A program made the translations under genes and the position numbers. Source: Pedococcus cremeus (GTDB taxonomy: Bacteria > Actinomycetota > Actinomycetes > Actinomycetales > Dermatophilaceae). From it: a DNA stretch of 64,000 bases. The DNA lies in assembly GCF_900111375.1 (NCBI RefSeq), contig NZ_FOHB01000006.1, forward strand, positions 186,001 through 250,000. Reading direction: 5' to 3'. Below are positions 48,891 through 56,565 of the stretch, in pieces. Every line of letters starts with the position of its first letter. Positions within the stretch are counted from its first letter, which is position 1. The notes under the pieces were generated by a model. The model made no database searches and was not told the DNA's origin. It was given only the letters and a program-made list of their open reading frames with translations.

Positions 48891-49898
48891 ATGCACCATT
48901 TCGCCGTGCTGTGGGTCATGTGGACGGTGGTGGCGGTCGGCCTCGTCGGGCACGCCGTCGTCTCCACCACACGGGACCGTCGCATCCTCCGCTCGGTCGT
49001 GGACCTGGCGGTGGAGGGCAGGAACGCCGAGGCCCTCGACCACCCCCTGCCGTCGCGGCGGACCCGTCCCCTCGTGCGCCTGGTCCAGGCGGGGTGCGCT
49101 GTGCGCACCGGCCGGTATGCCGTGGCCCTGGCCCTGCTGCGCCCGTACGGCTCGCACGTGCGCGGCATCGACCCGGGCGATCCCGATGTCGTGCGGGGCT
49201 CCGCCCTGGTGGCACTCGGTCGCTACCCCGAGGTCGCGAGCCTGATCGGCGACCAGCCCACCATGCCCGCGCTGCGTCGCGTCCGGGCCGCCGCGGCGAC
49301 GGAGGTCGGCGACGACGCCCTGGCCGAAGAGCTCCTCGCGGCGCCGGACGACGATGAGCTCGACGAGGCGGGCCGGCTGCGCCTGCTGGCCGACCTGCGG
49401 CTGCGACGTGGCCGACTGGGCGAAGCGCGGGAGCTCGCCGAGCGGGCACGTGCCCTGTACGCCCGGGTGCAGCACCCCGGAGTGGACGTCGACGAGGCCT
49501 GGTGCTCCGTGCTGCTCAGCAAGGTGGCGCTGGCCGAGGACCGTGCCCAGGAGGCCCTGGCTCTCGCCGAACAGGGCCTGTCCGGCCTGCGGCGCCGGCC
49601 GGACAACGCTCCGGGCCTCGCCGAGGCGCACGGCGTCGCCGCCGAGGTGGCTGCCGCGGTGGGGCGGCCGGCCGCGGCGCAGGACCACCTGCGGCAGGCC
49701 CACGCCCAGGCGGTGCGCTGCGCCTCCCCGGCCCTGGACGCCGAGCTGGCCCGAGCCGCCGCACAGGTCTCGCTGCGCCTGGGCCACCCGGCAGAGGCGC
49801 GCCGGTGGCTGCTGGACGCCGCCCGCCGCCACGAAGACCTCGGCGCGCGACCCGCCGCTGAGTCGCTGCGTCGGCAGCTGGCGTCGCTCGACGCGTGA
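48891..49898 (+). CDS. TPR-like alpha-helical repeat protein
   Basis: 335 residues from the ATG at 48891. One N-terminal membrane segment (about 3-24, FAVLWVMWTVVAVGLVGHAV) precedes a long Ala/Leu/Arg-rich solenoid with TPR-like 34-residue periodicity (LGEARELAERARALYARVQ, AQEALALAEQGLSGLRRR, PAAAQDHLRQAHAQAVRCA). Likely a membrane-tethered scaffold; no enzymatic motif. No clear ribosome site precedes the ATG. Divergent from rpe, 57 nt apart; convergent with the PLP enzyme. Confidence 0.7.
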   Translation: MHHFAVLWVMWTVVAVGLVGHAVVSTTRDRRILRSVVDLAVEGRNAEALDHPLPSRRTRPLVRLVQAGCAVRTGRYAVALALLRPYGSHVRGIDPGDPDVVRGSALVALGRYPEVASLIGDQPTMPALRRVRAAAATEVGDDALAEELLAAPDDDELDEAGRLRLLADLRLRRGRLGEARELAERARALYARVQHPGVDVDEAWCSVLLSKVALAEDRAQEALALAEQGLSGLRRRPDNAPGLAEAHGVAAEVAAAVGRPAAAQDHLRQAHAQAVRCASPALDAELARAAAQVSLRLGHPAEARRWLLDAARRHEDLGARPAAESLRRQLASLDA

Positions 49899-49916
49899 CA
49901 AGGCTCGACGGGTGGC

Positions 49917-51125
49917 TCAGCCGAGCGCCTGCGCGAGGTCGGCCTGCAGGTCGGCGACGTCCTCGAGGCCGATCGAGAGGCGAAGGATGTTGGTCGCGGG
50001 CCGAGCCTCCGGCGGAACGGGCCGATGGGTCAGCGCGGCCGGGTGCTGGATGAGCGAGTCGACTCCGCCCAGGGAGACCGCGTGGGTGAACAGGCGCACC
50101 CGCTCGGCGACCTGGGCCGCCTGCGCGTAGCCGCCGGCCAGCTCGATGGCCAGCATCGCGCCCGGCCCCCGCATCTGGCGGCCCACGAGGCCCGTCGGGT
50201 CGCCCTCCGGAGTGCCCGGGTAGTGGACCCGCCGCACCCCGGGATGGGCCGAGAGCCAGGCCGACATCTTCTCGGCCGAGGCCTGCTGAGCACGCACCCG
50301 CACGCCGAGCGTGGGCAGCCCGCGGTGCAGCAGGTAGGCCGCCATCGGGTGCAGGAGGCCGCCGGTGACGGCGCGCACCCGGCGAAGCGCCCCGGCCCAG
50401 GACGCGTCGGCGGCGACGACCCCGCCCACCGCGTCGCCGTGGCCGCCGAGGTACTTGGTCGCGCTGTGCAGCACCAGGGCGGCGCCGATGTCGGCCGGGT
50501 TCTGCAGCACCGGTGTGGCGAAGGTGTTGTCCACCAGCACCGGCCGGCCCTGGGCGGCCTCGACGACGGCGGCGATGTCGACCAGCTCGAGCGTCGGGTT
50601 CGCGGGCGTCTCCACCACCACCAGGCAGGTCTCGGGGCGCACGGCGGCGGCGACCCCGAAGGGTCCGCAGAACGTCGCGTCCACACCCAGCAGGCCGGAG
50701 ACGAGCAGGTGGTCGGTGCCGCCGTAGAGCGGACGCACCGCGACGACGTGCCCCACTCCCCCTCCGCGCTCCTCCCGGTGGCGCAGCTGGGCAGCGAGCA
50801 CCGCTGCCGTGACCGCCGCCATCCCGGAGGCGAAGGCGACCGCCTCCTCGGTGTGTTCCACCGCAGCCAGGGCCGACTCGAACCGGGCGACGGTGGGGTT
50901 CCACAGGCGGGCATACACGTTGCCGCCTGCCGTGGGGTGGCCTCCGGTGGCCATGGCCTCGTAGGACTCGCCCCCCGCCTCGACCCCGGGCAGCGGGTTG
51001 GTCGACGACAGGTCCAGCGGCGGGGCGTGGACCCCGAGGGCCGTGAGGTCCTCACGCCCGGCGTGCACCGCGAGGGAGTCGGAGCCGGAGTAGCAGGGGG
51101 CGCCGTTGCCCTGGTTGCTGGTCAT
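49917..51125 (-). CDS. Cys/Met-metabolism PLP enzyme (cystathionine gamma-synthase/lyase family)
   Basis: 402 residues from the ATG at 51125. Fold-type I PLP enzyme with Lys in VLHSATKYLGGHGD, preceding Asp in VLVDNTFATPVLQ, and the cofactor-phosphate Arg/Tyr region NVYARLWNPTV. The family covers cystathionine gamma-synthase, gamma-lyase and methionine gamma-lyase, and motifs alone do not decide among these. The divergent Lrp-type regulator, 96 nt away, suggests an amino-acid-responsive catabolic lyase. Confidence 0.85.
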   Translation of the reverse strand: MTSNQGNGAPCYSGSDSLAVHAGREDLTALGVHAPPLDLSSTNPLPGVEAGGESYEAMATGGHPTAGGNVYARLWNPTVARFESALAAVEHTEEAVAFASGMAAVTAAVLAAQLRHREERGGGVGHVVAVRPLYGGTDHLLVSGLLGVDATFCGPFGVAAAVRPETCLVVVETPANPTLELVDIAAVVEAAQGRPVLVDNTFATPVLQNPADIGAALVLHSATKYLGGHGDAVGGVVAADASWAGALRRVRAVTGGLLHPMAAYLLHRGLPTLGVRVRAQQASAEKMSAWLSAHPGVRRVHYPGTPEGDPTGLVGRQMRGPGAMLAIELAGGYAQAAQVAERVRLFTHAVSLGGVDSLIQHPAALTHRPVPPEARPATNILRLSIGLEDVADLQADLAQALG

Positions 51126-51176
51126 GGCGGCAGGTTCGCGGCTTCCACGTCGGAGCTCAAGGTGCACCGAAGAACC

Positions 51177-51193
51177 CGCGGACTCGATCCGCG
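51177..51193. promoter_or_regulatory. Probable operator between the PLP enzyme and Lrp genes
   Basis: Inverted repeat CGCGGA-ctcga-TCCGCG in the divergent 96-nt region, 17-33 nt upstream of the Lrp -10 element, with a related GTTCGCGG half-site near 51133. Plausible Lrp binding site; inference only. Confidence 0.4.
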
Positions 51194-51209
51194 AACTCAT
51201 CGTTTCCTG

Positions 51210-51215
51210 CACAAT
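51210..51215 (+). promoter_or_regulatory. Possible -10 element of the Lrp gene (leaderless)
   Basis: CACAAT, 6 nt before the GTG at 51222, the same arrangement as at hisI. Confidence 0.45.
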
Positions 51216-51221
51216 CAGTAG

Positions 51222-51719
51222 GTGGCCCCACCGTCGTCGCCGAAGAAACCGCGCCCCGCGCTCGACCGCACCGACCTGCAGATCCTCGCGGAGCTGGAGG
51301 AGAACGGCCGGCTCACCAACGCCGCGCTCGCCGCCAGGGTGGGGGTGGCCGAGTCGACGTGCATCCAGCGCGTCCGGGGCCTGCGCGACGCCGGGGTCAT
51401 CACCCGGTTCCGGGCCGACATCGACCCGGCCAGCCTCGGCCTGGGCATCCAGGCCGTCATCAAGGTGCGCCTCGGCAGCCACAACCGCGACCACGTGATG
51501 AGCTTCCACGCCACGCTCGCCGACATCCCCGGCGCCCTGACGATCTTCCACGTCGCCGGTGAGGACGACTACCTCGTGCACGTGGCCGTGGAGTCGGCTG
51601 CTGCCCTGCGCGACCTGGTCCTCGAGCACATCACCGTGCACCCGGCTGTCCGGCATACCGAGACCCAGCTCGTCTTCGAGGTCGTCCCGGGAGCGGGGGT
51701 GCTCCCCCGGCCGTCGTGA
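51222..51719 (+). CDS. Lrp/AsnC-family transcriptional regulator
   Basis: 165 residues. N-terminal winged helix-turn-helix (LDRTDLQILAELEENGRLTN, AALAARVGVAESTCIQRVRG) and C-terminal RAM ligand-binding domain (about 75-155). Expected to bind an amino acid and control the divergent PLP enzyme and itself. The ~13-residue Pro/Lys-rich N-terminal extension is unusual. Convergent with the sigma-partner membrane protein gene. Confidence 0.9.
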   Translation: MAPPSSPKKPRPALDRTDLQILAELEENGRLTNAALAARVGVAESTCIQRVRGLRDAGVITRFRADIDPASLGLGIQAVIKVRLGSHNRDHVMSFHATLADIPGALTIFHVAGEDDYLVHVAVESAAALRDLVLEHITVHPAVRHTETQLVFEVVPGAGVLPRPS

Positions 51720-51727
51720 CCGGCCGC

Positions 51728-52255
51728 CTACAGGCAACCCCGTCCGGTCATCCGGAAGACGCTCGGGTCGCCCACGGGCAGGAAGTTCAGCACCGTGCCG
51801 GTGTCGTCGGTGTAGCGCGCGCGCTCGGCGGACAGCCGCACCATGACCCCCGTTCCCTCCCAGCGCAGCGGCACACCGCCACCGGTGCCGAACTGGTCGG
51901 CGTCGGTGAGGCCCCACGTCTGCCCGTCGAAGACGACGTCCTCGACCCAGCAGTGGCCGACCTCGATCCTCACGCGTGCCGTCACCGGCTTCGGTGGCTG
52001 GGTGGCGGTGCTCGAGGCAGCCGGCCCCGACGACGTGGTGGAGCCCGCGGAGGCGGGGCGCAGTGCCTTCGGGCCAAGGTCGCCCACGGTGGCGGCGCCG
52101 ACCGCCAGGACCCCGATCGCGGCGGCGAGCGCGGTCGTGGCAAGGGCCGCCCGGCGCCGGTGGCGTCGCCGCCCTCCGTCGAGCACGGCGTGCGGATCCA
52201 CACGCATGGACGGCGCCTCGGCGCGCTCCAGCAGGGTCCTCAGGTCGTCAGGCAC
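51728..52255 (-). CDS. Sigma-factor-linked single-pass membrane protein
   Basis: 175 residues from the GTG at 52255, which overlaps the sigma factor stop by 8 nt. A short cytosolic N-terminus (VPDDLRTLLERAEAPSMRVD, then a basic GGRRRHRRRAAL) precedes one membrane segment (about 36-58), a Ser/Thr/Pro linker and an external domain with two Cys (GHCWVEDVVF and the terminal GRGCL) that could form a disulfide. Position and topology suit a sigma-factor partner, but no known anti-sigma domain is recognisable. Confidence 0.65.
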   Translation of the reverse strand: MPDDLRTLLERAEAPSMRVDPHAVLDGGRRRHRRRAALATTALAAAIGVLAVGAATVGDLGPKALRPASAGSTTSSGPAASSTATQPPKPVTARVRIEVGHCWVEDVVFDGQTWGLTDADQFGTGGGVPLRWEGTGVMVRLSAERARYTDDTGTVLNFLPVGDPSVFRMTGRGCL

Positions 52256-52763
52256 GGCAGCTCTCCTCCTCGGCATCTCCTGGTGCGTCCGCGACGGCGT
52301 GGGCCTCGCGCAGCCGGGCCAGCCCGCGGGAGCCGCAGCTCTTGACGGTGCCCACGCTGACACCCAGCACCTCGGCCACCTCGGCCTCGGACAGGTCGGC
52401 GTAGTGGCGCATCACCACCACCTGCCGTTCCCGGGTCGGCAGGGTCCGCAGGAGCGCCACGACCTCGTCCACCGACAACGGGTCGACTCCTGGGGCGGCC
52501 CGGTCCGGCAGCTCGTCGGTCAGCACCTCGCGGCGCGTCCTCCGGCCCTCGTCGACCTGCTGGGTGAACAGGCACCGTCGCGCGTAGGCGAGCGGCTCGT
52601 CATCGCGCAGCCGGTTCCAGCGCAGGTAGACCTTCTCCAGCGCCACCTGCACGAGGTCCTCGGCCCGGTGCGGGTCGCCGCAGAGAAACCAGGCCGCCTT
52701 CAGGAGCCGGGGTGAGGCGGCCTCGACGAACCTGACGAAGTCCTCCTCGTCACGACTGCGCAT
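52248..52763 (-). CDS. ECF sigma factor, SigE-like family
   Basis: 171 residues. Region 2 (FVRFVEAASPRLLKAAWFLC, PHRAEDLVQVALEKVY) and region 4 (LRTLPTRERQVVVMRHYADL, AEVLGVSVGTVKSCGSRGLA) are both present. It belongs to the actinobacterial SigE-type group usually paired with a membrane protein gene. It directs RNA polymerase to a small, unknown regulon. In region 4 the usual VKSR is VKSC. The ATG follows GGCAGGGG. Confidence 0.9.
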   Translation of the reverse strand: MRSRDEEDFVRFVEAASPRLLKAAWFLCGDPHRAEDLVQVALEKVYLRWNRLRDDEPLAYARRCLFTQQVDEGRRTRREVLTDELPDRAAPGVDPLSVDEVVALLRTLPTRERQVVVMRHYADLSEAEVAEVLGVSVGTVKSCGSRGLARLREAHAVADAPGDAEEESCRA

Positions 52764-52861
52764 CCCCTGCCCCGTCTCGATCGACCCCCGATGTCACCCC
52801 TCAAACGCAGCCGGGGCCCAAAAGGTTGAGTCGCCGCGAGAACGAGGCCCGCCGTGAAGGG

Positions 52862-54433
52862 TCAGCCTCGCTTGCGGAGCAGAGCGAGGAACATCCCGTC
52901 GGTGCCGTGCAGGTGCGGCCACAGCTGCACGGTCGGCCCGTCGCCGAGGTCGCCGACCGGCTCCCCGGAGGTGTCGCGCAGGAACGGCCTCGCGTCCAGC
53001 ACCTCGACGTCGTCACGCCGCTTCGTGGTGTCGGACACGACGAACTGCGTCTCGGCCAGGTGCGGGCTGCAGGTCGCGTAGGCCACGACGCCACCCGGAG
53101 CGGTGGCGTCGATGGCGGCCGCGAGCAGCTCGCGCTGCAGGCGTCCGAGGTCGGCGAGGTCCCCCGGCTGGCGGCGCCACCTCGCCTCGGGACGGCGGCG
53201 CAACGCACCCAGTCCGGTGCACGGGGCGTCGACCAGCACCCGCTGGTAGCGGCCCGGCTCGTCCTCCCCCACGGTCCGCCCGTCGCCGGTGCGCACCTCG
53301 AGCGATCGTCCCTGCTCGGCCGCTCGTTCGGCGGCGGGCCGCAAGGTCTGGCGCACCAGGTCGGCCCGGTGCCGGCTCACCTCGTTGGCGGTCAGGTCGG
53401 CTCCCGCCTGCAGGGCCAGGGCCGCGAGCAGGCCCGCCTTGCCACCGGGTCCGGCGCACAGGTCGAGCCACTGCTCCGCACCGGCCCGGTCGTCCGACTC
53501 CACCGGCACGGCCGCGAGGGCCAGGGCTACCAGCTGCGAGCCCTCGTCCTGCACCGCGGCACGTCCTTCGCGCACCGCCGGTATGCCGCCCGGGTCGCCT
53601 CCTGCGAGCACCGCGCCGACGGGTGACAACGGCGACCGCTCGGCGCCGGCCTCCACCAGCTCCTCGACGTCGGCGAGGCCGGGCCGCGCGACGAGCGACA
53701 CCTTGGGGGCGGCGTTGTCGGCCTCGAGGAGCCGCTCGAGGTCGGTGTCGACCGAGTCCGGCGTGGAGGCCCGGTGACCGAGCAGGGCGGCTCGCATCGC
53801 CTTGACCACCCACTCGGGGTGCGACTGCTCCACGGCCAGCCTGGCGGACGTGGCGGTCCCCTCAGGGACCACGATCCGCAGCCACTCGTCGAGCGGGCGC
53901 TCGCTGACCCGCCGCATCACGGCGTTGACGAAGCCCGCCGCCCCGGCGCCGTTGACACGCCGGGCCAGTCCGACCGTCTCGTCGGCGGCGGCGTGTGCGG
54001 GCACGCGCATGCCGAGCAGCTGGTGCGCGCCCAGGCGCAGGGTGTCGAGCACGTTCGCGTCGATCTTCGACAGCGGCCGCCCCGCGGCAGACGCGATGAT
54101 CGGGTCGTAGAGGCCCTGCAGCCGGATCGCGCCGTAGACCAGCTCGGTGGTGAAGGCCGCGTCGCGGCCGTGGATCCGCTTCTCCCGCAGCACCTTCGGC
54201 AGCTCGAGGTTGGCGTACGCACCCTCCGCCACTGCCCGCATCACGGTGTAGGCCGCCAGCCGCTGCGGGTCGCTCGTGCGTGACCGCTCGCTGGGCCGCT
54301 GGGCGGAGTACTCCTGGCGCCGACCGCCCTGCTGGCGTCGGCCGCCCCGCTGGCCGTCTCGGCCTCCGCGCTGTCCGCCGCCGCGCTGTCCACCGCTGCG
54401 GCCGCCACGCTCCGGCCCCGACTGCTCACTCAT
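52862..54433 (-). CDS. rsmB: 16S rRNA cytosine-C5 methyltransferase (RsmB/NOP2/Sun family)
   Basis: 523 residues from the ATG at 54433. A glycine/arginine-rich tail of ~35 residues ([20 protein letters not shown]) precedes a NusB-like RNA-binding domain (about 50-190) and a SAM methyltransferase domain ([16 protein letters not shown]; catalytic Cys motif [12 protein letters not shown]; second Cys YATCSPH). It methylates 16S rRNA C967-equivalent. Overlaps the fmt stop by 8 nt. The RGG-like tail is long for the family. Confidence 0.93.
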   Translation of the reverse strand: MSEQSGPERGGRSGGQRGGGQRGGRDGQRGGRRQQGGRRQEYSAQRPSERSRTSDPQRLAAYTVMRAVAEGAYANLELPKVLREKRIHGRDAAFTTELVYGAIRLQGLYDPIIASAAGRPLSKIDANVLDTLRLGAHQLLGMRVPAHAAADETVGLARRVNGAGAAGFVNAVMRRVSERPLDEWLRIVVPEGTATSARLAVEQSHPEWVVKAMRAALLGHRASTPDSVDTDLERLLEADNAAPKVSLVARPGLADVEELVEAGAERSPLSPVGAVLAGGDPGGIPAVREGRAAVQDEGSQLVALALAAVPVESDDRAGAEQWLDLCAGPGGKAGLLAALALQAGADLTANEVSRHRADLVRQTLRPAAERAAEQGRSLEVRTGDGRTVGEDEPGRYQRVLVDAPCTGLGALRRRPEARWRRQPGDLADLGRLQRELLAAAIDATAPGGVVAYATCSPHLAETQFVVSDTTKRRDDVEVLDARPFLRDTSGEPVGDLGDGPTVQLWPHLHGTDGMFLALLRKRG

Positions 54434-55406
54434 CCTCGAACCTCTCGTCGGCCTCGATGCGCACCCCGCGGGCCCAGTCCGCAGCCGGCATGGCCTTCTT
54501 GCCGTGCGGACGCACCTCTCCCAGCACGACGGCGCCCGAGGCCGTGCCGACGGCGACCGCACGCTTCGTGACGTGCAGCTGACCCGGGCCCAGGTAGGGC
54601 ACGGTGGCGAGTGCTCCGGCGGTGTCGGCCGGGGCCTCACCGGAGACCTCCGTGGTCAGGGGGGTCACCGGGCCCAGCTTGACCCGCTCGCCGCGGAAGA
54701 CCGTCCAGGCCCCGGGAGCCGGGGTGCAGCCACGGACCTGCCGGTCGACCGCGAGGGCCGGCCGCGCCCAGCGGACCCGGGCGTCCTCGACCTCGATCTT
54801 CGGGGCGAGGGAGACGCCATCGGAGGGCTGCGGTTGCGGTTGCAGGCTGCCGTCCTCGATGCCGTCGAGGGTGGCCACGAGCAGTCCGGCCCCGGCCTGC
54901 GCCAGGCGGCCCAGCAGCTCTCCGGCGGTGTCCCGCGGGCGGATCCTCTCGGTCATCACGCCGAAGACCGGACCGGTGTCGAGGCCCTTCTCGAGGCGGA
55001 AGGTCGTGGCACCGGTGACCTCGTCACCGGCCATCACCGCGTGCTGCACCGGGGCGGCCCCCCGCCATGCGGGCAGCAGCGAGAAGTGCAGGTTCACCCA
55101 GCCGTGCCGCGGGATCTCGAGGGCCGACGGCGGCACCAGCGCGCCGTAGGCCACGACGGGGCAGGCCTCGGGCGCCAGCTCGCCCAACCGCTCCTGGAAC
55201 GCCGGGTCGGAGGGCTTGACGGGCGTCAGCACCTCCAGGCCGGCCTCCTCGGCCCGCTGCCGCACCGGCGAGGGCACCAGCGTGCGGCCCCGGCCCGCGC
55301 GGGCGTCGGGACGGGTGACGACGGCGACGACCTCGTGGCGGGAGGCGAGCAGGGCGTCGAGGGAGGGCAGGGCCACCTCGGGGGTGCCGGCGAAGACCAG
55401 CCGCAT
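54426..55406 (-). CDS. fmt: Methionyl-tRNA formyltransferase
   Basis: 326 residues. N-terminal [20 protein letters not shown], formyl-THF site [16 protein letters not shown] with the usual QxAI type loop, and C-terminal tRNA-binding barrel. It formylates initiator Met-tRNA, complementary to def immediately upstream (1-nt gap). GC-rich third codon positions as in neighbours. Confidence 0.97.
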   Translation of the reverse strand: MRLVFAGTPEVALPSLDALLASRHEVVAVVTRPDARAGRGRTLVPSPVRQRAEEAGLEVLTPVKPSDPAFQERLGELAPEACPVVAYGALVPPSALEIPRHGWVNLHFSLLPAWRGAAPVQHAVMAGDEVTGATTFRLEKGLDTGPVFGVMTERIRPRDTAGELLGRLAQAGAGLLVATLDGIEDGSLQPQPQPSDGVSLAPKIEVEDARVRWARPALAVDRQVRGCTPAPGAWTVFRGERVKLGPVTPLTTEVSGEAPADTAGALATVPYLGPGQLHVTKRAVAVGTASGAVVLGEVRPHGKKAMPAADWARGVRIEADERFEDE

Positions 55407-55407
55407 G

Positions 55408-55953
55408 TCACATGCCCCGGCCGAAGGTGCTGTGCGGGCTGACCTTGACCGTGGGGGCCGGCTGCCCAGCCCACTCGGCCTCGCGCACCGCCTTCATGGC
55501 GAGCTTGCGCTGCTCGCGGTCGAGGCGGTCGATGAAGAGGATGCCGTCGAGGTGGTCGGTCTCGTGCTGGATGGCGCGCGCGAGCAGCTCGGAGCCCTCG
55601 ATGAGGACCGGCTCACCGAACTGGTTGAAGCCCTTGGCCACGACCCGCAGCGCGCGCGGGGTGTCGAACTGCAGTCCCGGGAACGAGAGGCAACCTTCGG
55701 GGCCATCCTGCAGCTCGCTGGAGAGGTCGAGGTCGGGGTTGACCAGGTGGCCCAGCTCGCCGTCCACCCAGTACGTGAAGACCCGCAGCCCCACGCCGAT
55801 CTGCGGGGCCGCGAGCCCGGCGCCGGGGGCGTCGACCATGGTGTCGGTCAGGTCGCGGACGAGCTGGCGCAGCTCCTTGTCGAAGTCGACGACCGGCTCG
55901 GCGGGGGTTCGCAGCACAGGGTCGCCGAAGAGGCGGATGTTCTGGATCGACAC
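55408..55953 (-). CDS. def: Peptide deformylase
   Basis: 181 residues from the GTG at 55953. The three deformylase motifs are intact: [18 protein letters not shown] (metal-ligand Cys) and QHETDHLDG (metal-ligand His pair and catalytic Glu). It removes N-formyl groups from new proteins. TAGACT 7 nt before the GTG predicts leaderless mRNA and supports this start over upstream codons. It leads the def-fmt-rsmB operon. Confidence 0.97.
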   Translation of the reverse strand: MSIQNIRLFGDPVLRTPAEPVVDFDKELRQLVRDLTDTMVDAPGAGLAAPQIGVGLRVFTYWVDGELGHLVNPDLDLSSELQDGPEGCLSFPGLQFDTPRALRVVAKGFNQFGEPVLIEGSELLARAIQHETDHLDGILFIDRLDREQRKLAMKAVREAEWAGQPAPTVKVSPHSTFGRGM

Positions 55954-55960
55954 GCGGGCC

Positions 55961-55966
55961 AGTCTA
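55961..55966 (-). promoter_or_regulatory. -10 element of def (leaderless)
   Basis: TAGACT on the minus strand, 7 nt before the GTG at 55953. Confidence 0.6.
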
Positions 55967-56133
55967 GGTGCGCCGAGGGTCTGCTCCTGCCCGGCCGGCA
56001 GGTGCCCAAGGCGAGCGCGAGCACCCGGGCTGTCACGACCTAGGCCACGTGGGGGAAGTTCCGCACCGGCGACCGGTCCACGATGGGAGTTGGGGAGCTG
56101 GGCGACTACACCGGACCACACCGAGGAGTGACC

Positions 56134-56550
56134 ATGTCCGTGGACACGACCAGGAAAACCATCAACGCCTACATCGACAGCCTGCTGCACGGTGGGGACT
56201 TCGCGTCGTTCTTCAGCGACGACGTGCTGTGGACCACGATGGAGACCGGTGAGCAGGTGCGCGGCCGTGACGCCGTGCGCGACTACATCGTGGCCCTGCA
56301 CACCCAGGCGTTCACCGCGTCGCCGGAGGTGAAGCGGTTCGTCGCCGCGGACGACGTCGCGGTCCTCGAGGCGGTGTTCGTGGGCACCCACGTTGCCGAG
56401 TTCGCGGGCGTCCCCGCGACGGGCAAGCAGGTGCGACTGCCGTATGCCGTGGTCTACGACCTCAGCGGCGACACCATCACGGCGCTGAACGCCTACTTCC
56501 CGGTCAACGCCCTGGCGAACCAGCTGCGGTCGGCCGCACCGACCGGCTGA
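56134..56550 (+). CDS. SnoaL-like (NTF2-fold) protein
   Basis: 138 residues from the ATG at 56134 with AGGAG 5 nt upstream. NTF2-like cone fold: helix INAYIDSLLHGGDFASFFSD, strand VLWTTMETGEQVRGRDAVRD and terminal YAVVYDLSGDTITALNAYF. Members are isomerases, cyclases or binding proteins; no assigned substrate. It lies alone on the plus strand between def and priA, convergent with priA. Confidence 0.75.
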   Translation: MSVDTTRKTINAYIDSLLHGGDFASFFSDDVLWTTMETGEQVRGRDAVRDYIVALHTQAFTASPEVKRFVAADDVAVLEAVFVGTHVAEFAGVPATGKQVRLPYAVVYDLSGDTITALNAYFPVNALANQLRSAAPTG

Positions 56551-56565
56551 CCACTGCCCCCGCTG

